Shown here in pieces: positions 4,918 through 8,484 of a stretch of 8,484 bases of DNA. This stretch comes from an uncultured Eubacteriales bacterium. GTDB taxonomy: Bacteria > Bacillota > Clostridia > Oscillospirales > Oscillospiraceae. The notes beneath the pieces are model-generated. The model ran no database searches and had not been told where the DNA came from. It saw nothing but the letters and a program-made list of their open reading frames with translations. Positions within the stretch are counted from its first letter, which is position 1; the number at the start of each line of letters is the position of its first letter. Both the position numbers and the translations under genes were made by a program. Where the stretch lies: positions 1 to 8,484 of the forward strand of contig URQY01000052.1 of assembly GCA_900550165.1 (NCBI GenBank). The letters run 5' to 3'.

Positions 4918-5971
4918 GATGCTTCGTCTCCTGTTCCTCGGTGATGTACTGTTGGGGTCCGCGGTAAATGCGCACGGTGCGCTCCCGATAGAGCTCCATA
5001 ATCGCCTGCGCAAGCAGCGCCGGGTCGTGGCGGGCGTAGCCACCCTCCGCCGAAAGGAGCGGATATTCGGCCAGTGCGATGCCCATTGCCGCGATGCGCT
5101 CGCGGTCGACGCGCAGAAGCTCGGCATCCTCGGCGCTGTAGCGCGCGGCGAGCGCCTGTGGGATGGGCGCGCTGTTGGCAAGGCAGAGGTCAATGAGCCC
5201 CTCCTGTCCGTGGCGCAGCAGCGCTTCTAAATGGTCGGCAGCGGTGTAGCCCTCGGTCTCACCGTCCTGCGTCATGATGTTGCAGATGTAAAACGTCTGC
5301 GCGCGGGCGGCGCGGATGGCATCCGCCACACCGTCGACGAGCAGATTCGGGATGACGCTCGTGTAGAGGCTGCCCGGCCCAAGCAAGATGAGGTCCGCCT
5401 CCTCGATGGCGCACAGCGCGTCGGGCAGCGCCTTGGGATGCTCCGGCAGGAGCGAAACGTGGTGGATGCGGCAGTCCTGCCGCTTTTTCGCGCTGAAGAT
5501 GCTCGACTCGCCCACGACGCGCGCCCCGTTTTCAAACACCGCTTCGAGCTGCACGTCGGTATTCGTCACGGGCAGCACGCAGCCGGAGATGGCCAGCACC
5601 TGCCCCATCATGGCGACCGCCTCTTCAAAGCTGCCCGCCATACCGTTGAGCGCGGCAAGCAGGAGGTTGCCGAATGACTGCCCGCGCAGCTGCCCTTCGG
5701 GAAAGCGGTAATCAAGCAGCTTTTCCATCACAGGCTCGGTATTCGCGAGCGCCTGCATACACTGCCGCACGTCGCCCGGCGGCAGAATGCCCATGTCGCG
5801 GCGCAGCACGCCGCTGCCGCCGCCGTCGTCCGCGACCGTGACGACGGCCGTCAGCCGGTCTGTATATTTTTTCAGTCCGCGCAGCATTGTGGAAAGGCCC
5901 GTTCCGCCGCCGACGGCGACGATCTTCGGCCCTGTCGATGCGCAGGACGTGGATGGAATATCGTATATCAT
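4904..5971 (-). CDS. glmR: GlmR/YvcK-family UDP-GlcNAc-binding regulator (gluconeogenesis factor), 355 aa
   Basis: CofD-like Rossmann protein. In Bacillus, YvcK/GlmR binds UDP-GlcNAc and stimulates GlmS, tying carbon supply to peptidoglycan precursors. Hallmarks seen: GGGTGLSTMLRGL (21-33), VTVADDGGGSGVLRRD (44-59), PPGDVRQC (64-71), GQSFGNLLLAALNG (97-110), PVTNTDVQL (134-142), ILLGPGSLYTSVIPNLLV (195-212), and NIMTQDGETEGYTAADH (231-247). Length is somewhat above B. subtilis YvcK (317 aa), mainly from short extra N- and C-terminal tails. The usual neighbours rapZ and whiA are absent; dsdA follows with a 14-nt overlap. The start is the ATG at 5971, with AGGGG 10 nt upstream; an in-frame TTG at 5989 overlaps that ribosome site and is unlikely. 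Family assignment is firm; the exact regulatory target here is inference. Confidence 0.93.
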   Translation of the reverse strand: MIYDIPSTSCASTGPKIVAVGGGTGLSTMLRGLKKYTDRLTAVVTVADDGGGSGVLRRDMGILPPGDVRQCMQALANTEPVMEKLLDYRFPEGQLRGQSFGNLLLAALNGMAGSFEEAVAMMGQVLAISGCVLPVTNTDVQLEAVFENGARVVGESSIFSAKKRQDCRIHHVSLLPEHPKALPDALCAIEEADLILLGPGSLYTSVIPNLLVDGVADAIRAARAQTFYICNIMTQDGETEGYTAADHLEALLRHGQEGLIDLCLANSAPIPQALAARYSAEDAELLRVDRERIAAMGIALAEYPLLSAEGGYARHDPALLAQAIMELYRERTVRIYRGPQQYITEEQETKHHAES

Positions 5972-5981
5972 AGGGAAATAT

Positions 5982-5986
5982 CCCCT
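5982..5986 (-). promoter_or_regulatory. Ribosome binding site fixing the glmR start
   Basis: AGGGG on the minus strand, 10 nt before the ATG at 5971. It sits in a small imperfect palindrome (AGGG...CCCT), so it might be partly paired in the mRNA. Confidence 0.6.
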
Positions 5987-6031
5987 CAAATCTGATTTTT
6001 ACGGAACAAAATACCTGCTCACAAATAGTTC

Positions 6032-6060
6032 TTGTAGTATAGCAGGCTTTTGTGTAAAAT
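6032..6060 (+). promoter_or_regulatory. Candidate promoter of the aldo/keto reductase gene
   Basis: TTGTAG (6032-6037, 3 of 6) and TAAAAT (6055-6060, 5 of 6) are 17 nt apart. The start would be near 6067, giving a leader of about 44 nt. The minus-strand extended -10 of glmR lies inside this promoter, so the two overlap. Confidence 0.5.
6036..6044 (-). promoter_or_regulatory. Candidate extended -10 promoter of glmR-dsdA
   Basis: On the minus strand TGCTATACT matches an extended -10 (TGN followed by TATACT, 5 of 6). No good -35 is seen at 16-18 nt, which extended -10 promoters can tolerate. The predicted start is near 6029, about 58 nt before the glmR ATG. Confidence 0.45.
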
Positions 6061-6096
6061 GGAAGAGGCAAGCAAGACAACTTTTTTCATTCCTGC

Positions 6097-6101
6097 GGAG
6101 G
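6097..6101 (+). promoter_or_regulatory. Ribosome binding site deciding the reductase start
   Basis: GGAGG ends 9 nt before the ATG at 6111 and only 3 nt before the in-frame ATG at 6105, so 6111 is the preferred start. Confidence 0.75.
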
Positions 6102-6110
6102 ATAATGACA

Positions 6111-7232
6111 ATGTTATACAAAAAATTCCAGGATATCGAGCTTTCCGCGCTGGGGCTCGGCTGTATGCGCTTTCCCGCTCTGAACGGCGACGACGGACAG
6201 ATCGACGAGGCGCAGGCAGAAGCCATCGTGCGCTGCGCGATGGAGCGCGGCGTGAACTATTACGACACCGCCTGGCCCTATCACAAGGGACGATCCGAAC
6301 CGGTGATGGGCCGCATTCTGAGTAAATACCCGCGCGAAGCGTACTATCTTGCCACAAAGTTCCCCGGCTATCTCACGGAGAACTTCCCCAAGGCCGAGGA
6401 AATTTTTGCGTCCCAGCTCGAGCGCTGCCGGGTGGACTACTTCGATTTCTACCTCTTCCACAGCGTGAGCGACGGCAACATTGACGGTTACCTTGACCCC
6501 AGATACGGCATCATCGACTTTTTCCGCGAGCAGAAGAAAGCGGGGCGCATCCGGCACCTCGGCTTTTCGACGCACGGCAGTCTTGCGACCGTGAAGCGCT
6601 TTTTGGATGCCTTTCCCGAGGCCGAGTTCTGCCAGATCCAGCTCAACTACATGGACTGGACCTTCCAGCGCGCACAGGACAAGGTAACGCTCCTGCGCGA
6701 GCGCGGCATCCCCATCTGGGTGATGGAGCCTGTGCGCGGCGGACGGCTCGCCTCGCTCGACGAAGGCTCGGAGAAAAAGCTCCGCGCCCTGCGGCCGGAC
6801 GAGAGCATTCCCGCGTGGGCCTTCCGCTTTTTGCAGAGCATCGACGGCATTGGCATGGTGCTCTCGGGGATGTCGAATTTTGAGCAATTGCAGGATAACA
6901 TTACAACGATGTCGGAGTCGAAGCCCCTCTCCCCCGCCGAATGGGACGCACTGCTCAATGTGGCGCAGGAGCTGACGCGCCGCACGGCGGTCCCCTGTAC
7001 GCGCTGCCGCTACTGCGTGGAAAAGTGCCCGAAGACGCTCGACATTCCCTCTCTTCTCGCGCTCTACAACCGAAAGGTCGCGGAGGAGGATATCCGCAGC
7101 GAGCTCGCCGCCCTTCCCGCCGAGAAGCAGCCCGCCGCCTGCGTCGCCTGCCATAGCTGCGAAAAGGTCTGCCCGCAGGGTATCAGGATCGCATCGGCCA
7201 TGGACCGCTTTACACACCTGCTGCACGGCTGA
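6111..7232 (+). CDS. Aldo/keto reductase with C-terminal 2x[4Fe-4S] ferredoxin domain (373 aa)
   Basis: Predicted cytosolic oxidoreductase of the COG1453 type. The N-terminal TIM-barrel aldo/keto reductase domain (about 1-285) has the family tetrad by position: Asp52 and Tyr57 in YYDTAWPYHKG, Lys83 in ATKFPG, His117 in YLFHSV. The barrel continues with GFSTHG (151-156), QIQLNYMDW (175-183), and WVMEPVRGGRL (203-213). The C-terminus carries two CxxCxxCxxxC clusters, Cys296/299/302/306 and Cys344/347/350/354, each followed by P as in bacterial ferredoxins. The tail suggests electron transfer to or from ferredoxin rather than only NAD(P)H; substrate is unknown. Length is typical of this fused class, which is common in anaerobic Firmicutes. 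It is transcribed divergently from glmR. The gene appears intact. Confidence 0.95.
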   Translation: MLYKKFQDIELSALGLGCMRFPALNGDDGQIDEAQAEAIVRCAMERGVNYYDTAWPYHKGRSEPVMGRILSKYPREAYYLATKFPGYLTENFPKAEEIFASQLERCRVDYFDFYLFHSVSDGNIDGYLDPRYGIIDFFREQKKAGRIRHLGFSTHGSLATVKRFLDAFPEAEFCQIQLNYMDWTFQRAQDKVTLLRERGIPIWVMEPVRGGRLASLDEGSEKKLRALRPDESIPAWAFRFLQSIDGIGMVLSGMSNFEQLQDNITTMSESKPLSPAEWDALLNVAQELTRRTAVPCTRCRYCVEKCPKTLDIPSLLALYNRKVAEEDIRSELAALPAEKQPAACVACHSCEKVCPQGIRIASAMDRFTHLLHG

Positions 7233-7235
7233 GCG

Positions 7236-7264
7236 TTGCGTTTTTCGCCCGGCTGTGATAAGAT
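7236..7264 (+). promoter_or_regulatory. Candidate promoter of the thioesterase-DUF3783 pair
   Basis: TTGCGT (7236-7241) and TAAGAT (7259-7264) are 17 nt apart, and TGA directly before TAAGAT makes an extended -10. The start would be near 7271, leaving a short leader of about 27 nt. It lies in the 65-nt gap after the reductase stop, where no terminator hairpin is evident, so read-through is also possible. Confidence 0.5.
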
Positions 7265-7297
7265 GTGCGCAAAATCATCAAAAGGAGCCATTTTCCC

Positions 7298-7735
7298 ATG
7301 GAGCAGACCGAGATCGTCAACCGGGCGGAGGCGCTGGACGAAAAGAACGCCTTCGCCGTCTATAATCATATCGAATCGGAATTTGTTGAGCCCGACCACG
7401 CCGTTTTCCGCCTGAATATCCGCCCCGAAAGCAAGAACCCCTACGGCGTGGTGCACGGCAGCGCCATTTACACGATGGCCGACAACGCCACGGGCTACGC
7501 CGCCCACTCGGACGGCCGGTCCTACGTGACGCAGACAAGCTCGATGCACTTTCTCCGCAACCAGACGCACGGCGTCGTGCGCGCAGACGCAAAGGTGCGC
7601 CATCGCGGGCGCGCGACCTGTCTTGTGGATGTGGATATCCTCGGCGAGGGTGGAAAGCTTCTCGCCACGGGCGAATTCACGTACTTCTGTGTCGACCCTG
7701 AGCTCATGGCGAAGAAGGCCGAGGAACAGCGCTGA
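7298..7735 (+). CDS. PaaI/YdiI-type hotdog-fold acyl-CoA thioesterase (145 aa)
   Basis: Small cytosolic thioesterase predicted to hydrolyse acyl- or aryl-CoA esters; the substrate is unknown. The central hotdog helix signature NPYGVVHGSAIYTMADNATG (47-66) has His53-Gly54 and Asp62 in the usual active-site spacing (G-x-V-H-G then an acidic residue on the long helix). Strands continue through SYVTQTSSMHFLRN (75-88), VVRADAKVRHRGRATCLVDVDIL (93-115), and LLATGEFTYFCVD (121-133), all family-typical. Length is normal for PaaI-like proteins. The start is ATG 7298, with AAAAGGAG 10 nt upstream; a longer GTG reading from 7265 would span the ribosome site. Eighteen nt separate its stop from the next start, so the two genes are likely one operon. 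Confidence 0.9.
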   Translation: MEQTEIVNRAEALDEKNAFAVYNHIESEFVEPDHAVFRLNIRPESKNPYGVVHGSAIYTMADNATGYAAHSDGRSYVTQTSSMHFLRNQTHGVVRADAKVRHRGRATCLVDVDILGEGGKLLATGEFTYFCVDPELMAKKAEEQR

Positions 7736-7739
7736 ATGG

Positions 7740-7746
7740 AAAGGAG
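7740..7746 (+). promoter_or_regulatory. Ribosome binding site fixing the DUF3783-like start
   Basis: AAAGGAG ends 7 nt before ATG 7754. This excludes the in-frame ATG at 7736, which precedes the site. Confidence 0.8.
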
Positions 7747-7753
7747 CCGGATC

Positions 7754-8161
7754 ATGGCGACAGCATTGCTTTTTAATTTTACCGACACGCAGAAGCTGCA
7801 AAAAATACGCTTTGCGCTCTTCAAGCTCGGCATCGCCGGACGCATCGTGGACGCAGCCGACTTCCATCAGCCGGTCGGTCATCTCTGCGGGCTCGAGGGC
7901 TTCTCCCCTGTCGATCAGGCGGACGAAGGCAGCTTTTCCGACGAGATGCTGGTGCTGTGCGAGCTTTCCGGCGCACAGCTCGACGGGCTGCTGACCGCCC
8001 TTCGCCGCAGCCGTGCCGTCGTGCCGCTCAAGGCGGTCGTAACAGAGGAAAACGCATCGTGGAGCGCCAAAAAGCTGCACGATGAGATCCGCCGGGAGCA
8101 CGAGGCCATGAAGGGCGCCCGCCCCGGAGATGCAGAAAAACGGTCTTCCCATCGCAAATGA
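7754..8161 (+). CDS. DUF3783-like protein of unknown function (135 aa)
   Basis: No function is known. The N-terminal part (about 2-35, ALLFNFTDTQKLQKIRFALFKLGIAGRIV) looks like a strand-helix-strand unit. A central segment, EMLVLCELSGAQLDGLLTALRRSR (64-87), is followed by VVPLKAVVTEENASW (89-103). This resembles the DUF3783 core, in which a Pro-containing strand leads to a T-x-x-N-x-x-W motif. The C-terminal tail (about 104-135) is charged, basic and probably disordered. No signal peptide or membrane segment is seen. It follows the thioesterase with an 18-nt gap and a strong ribosome site, so it is co-transcribed. DUF3783 assignment rests on motif recall and is moderately sure; the coding call is strong. 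Confidence 0.85.
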   Translation: MATALLFNFTDTQKLQKIRFALFKLGIAGRIVDAADFHQPVGHLCGLEGFSPVDQADEGSFSDEMLVLCELSGAQLDGLLTALRRSRAVVPLKAVVTEENASWSAKKLHDEIRREHEAMKGARPGDAEKRSSHRK

Positions 8162-8164
8162 TGC

Positions 8165-8193
8165 TTGCATCCGCGCTTGGCAGGCGGTATAAT
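8165..8193 (+). promoter_or_regulatory. Promoter with consensus -10 after the DUF3783-like gene
   Basis: TTGCAT (8165-8170, 3 of 6) and TATAAT (8188-8193, perfect) are 17 nt apart. Transcription would begin near 8200, inside or at the left arm of the 10-bp hairpin at 8195-8220. No protein gene follows, so it may drive a small RNA or the tRNA genes at the window end. Confidence 0.55.
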
Positions 8194-8194
8194 A

Positions 8195-8220
8195 GCAGGG
8201 CTTCGTGACAGAAGCCCTGC
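8195..8220. other. Perfect 10-bp GC-rich hairpin
   Basis: GCAGGGCTTC (8195-8204) and GAAGCCCTGC (8211-8220) pair around the 6-nt loop GTGACA. It lies 33 nt after the DUF3783-like stop, so it may end that operon, but no T-run follows on either strand. It also sits at the predicted start of the transcript from 8165-8193. Confidence 0.6.
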
Positions 8221-8340
8221 CCAATCTGCGCTGTTCCCTGCGATGGCCTCGTTTTATGGGATCTGCTTCGGTTGCCGAAAGCGGCGCGAGAGCGGGTCTG
8301 ATCGCATAATGACCACAGGCAGAAAAATTCTTTGATTTTT
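8221..8340. other. Non-coding stretch with a second small hairpin
   Basis: No convincing protein gene. A short hairpin (TTCGG 8267-8271 with CCGAA 8275-8279, extended by GC pairs around one bulged A) and a T-rich end (8331-8342) are the only structures seen. A small structured RNA transcribed from 8165-8193 is possible but unproven. Confidence 0.35.
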
Positions 8341-8359
8341 TCCACCGCCGTGATATAAT
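8332..8359 (+). promoter_or_regulatory. Promoter of the tRNA region
   Basis: TTGATT (8332-8337, 4 of 6) and TATAAT (8354-8359, perfect) are 16 nt apart, with TGA before the -10 making an extended -10. The start would be near 8366, about 10 nt before the tRNA-like half and 80 nt before tRNA-Pro. Confidence 0.65.
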
Positions 8360-8375
8360 GGCTCAAATTGAATAT

Positions 8376-8413
8376 CCGGGTATAGCGGAGTTGGTACCGC
8401 GCCACATTGGGAG
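8376..8413 (+). pseudogene. tRNA-Pro-like 5' half (truncated)
   Basis: The segment reads like the first half of a tRNA: 7-nt acceptor strand CCGGGTA, U8-A9, a perfect D-arm GCGG-AGTTGGTA-CCGC (8385-8400), one linker base, CCACA, then the 7-nt loop TTGGGAG, whose middle triplet would be GGG (Pro). It matches the following tRNA-Pro at about 30 of 38 positions. The expected 3' anticodon strand (TGTGG), T-arm and acceptor 3' strand are absent downstream. Probably a tRNA remnant; a tRNA-like small RNA cannot be excluded. Confidence 0.5.
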
Positions 8414-8445
8414 AATACGCCCAGCCGGATCGCCTAACTTCATAA

Positions 8446-8484
8446 CGGGGTGTTGCGCAGTTGGTAGCGCGCCTGCTTTGGGAG
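8446..8484 (+). tRNA. tRNA-Pro(TGG), 5' part, cut by the window edge
   Basis: The acceptor strand CGGGGTG (8446-8452), D-arm GCGC-AGTTGGTA-GCGC (8455-8470), and anticodon stem strand CCTGC (8472-8476) lead into the loop TTTGGGA, with anticodon TGG at 8479-8481. This matches the bacterial tRNA-Pro(UGG) pattern. The remaining anticodon strand, T-arm and 3' end lie beyond the window. Confidence 0.88.

Noticed and set aside
4042..4944. 300-codon open frame on the plus strand
   Set aside because: It is antisense to dsdA, with an Arg/Ala-rich composition and no family motif.
6114..7226. 370-codon open frame on the minus strand
   Set aside because: It is antisense to the aldo/keto reductase, which has its complete active site and eight cluster cysteines in the plus frame.
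8195..8220. Intrinsic terminator for the thioesterase operon
   Set aside because: The stem is strong, but neither strand has the following T-run; kept as a hairpin of unknown role.
7064..8224. 386-codon open frame on the minus strand
   Set aside because: It spans three plus-strand genes and two intergenic gaps, with no ribosome site or recognisable domain; a GC-bias artefact.
8243..8335. 30-aa open frame in the non-coding gap
   Set aside because: No ribosome site precedes its ATG, and no motif is recognisable; too weak to call a gene.
1..8484. Mobile element, prophage, CRISPR array or defence system
   Set aside because: No transposase, integrase, terminal repeats, regularly spaced repeats or defence-type domains are visible; all genes look like core metabolism and iron homeostasis.

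Overview
The window looks like chromosomal DNA of an anaerobic, fairly GC-rich Firmicute, most likely a gut clostridium of the Oscillospiraceae/Ruminococcaceae type. This is inferred from four things: GC-rich genes separated by AT-rich gaps, strong AGGAGG-type ribosome sites, feoA-feoA-feoB iron-uptake architecture beside a DtxR/MntR-type regulator, and a COG1453-type aldo/keto reductase with a double ferredoxin tail. No species can be named from the sequence alone. I see no insertion sequence, phage gene, CRISPR array or rRNA.

Region 1 (1-3545) is an iron-homeostasis locus. On the minus strand two small FeoA proteins are followed by a large FeoB ferrous-iron transporter, whose C-terminus runs off the left edge. 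Diverging from them on the plus strand is a compact DtxR/MntR-family metalloregulator. The AT-rich gap between them holds a good sigma-70 promoter for feo and several copies of a 16-bp dyad of the form GTTA-N8-TAAC. Variant copies recur in the feoA-feoB gap as a 26-bp tandem repeat. One copy covers the feo -10 element and another lies just upstream of the regulator. The simplest model is that the regulator, loaded with metal (probably Fe2+), represses feo and itself. Its predicted metal site mixes MntR-type and DtxR-type ligands.

Region 2 (3580-5971, minus strand) holds a GlmR/YvcK-family protein overlapped by 14 nt by a D-serine ammonia-lyase (dsdA). A bidirectional hairpin terminator separates this pair from the convergent regulator gene. 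GlmR is not next to rapZ and whiA here, as it often is in Firmicutes. Its coupling to D-serine breakdown suggests, but does not prove, a cell-envelope link.

Region 3 (5972-8161) starts with back-to-back promoters. On the plus strand it carries the Fe-S aldo/keto reductase, then a PaaI-type hotdog thioesterase and a DUF3783-like small protein that look like a two-gene operon with its own promoter.

Region 4 (8162-8484) has no convincing protein gene. It holds two consensus -10 promoters, a perfect 10-bp hairpin at the predicted start of the first transcript, a truncated tRNA-Pro-like 5' half, and the first 39 nt of a normal tRNA-Pro(TGG) cut by the right edge.
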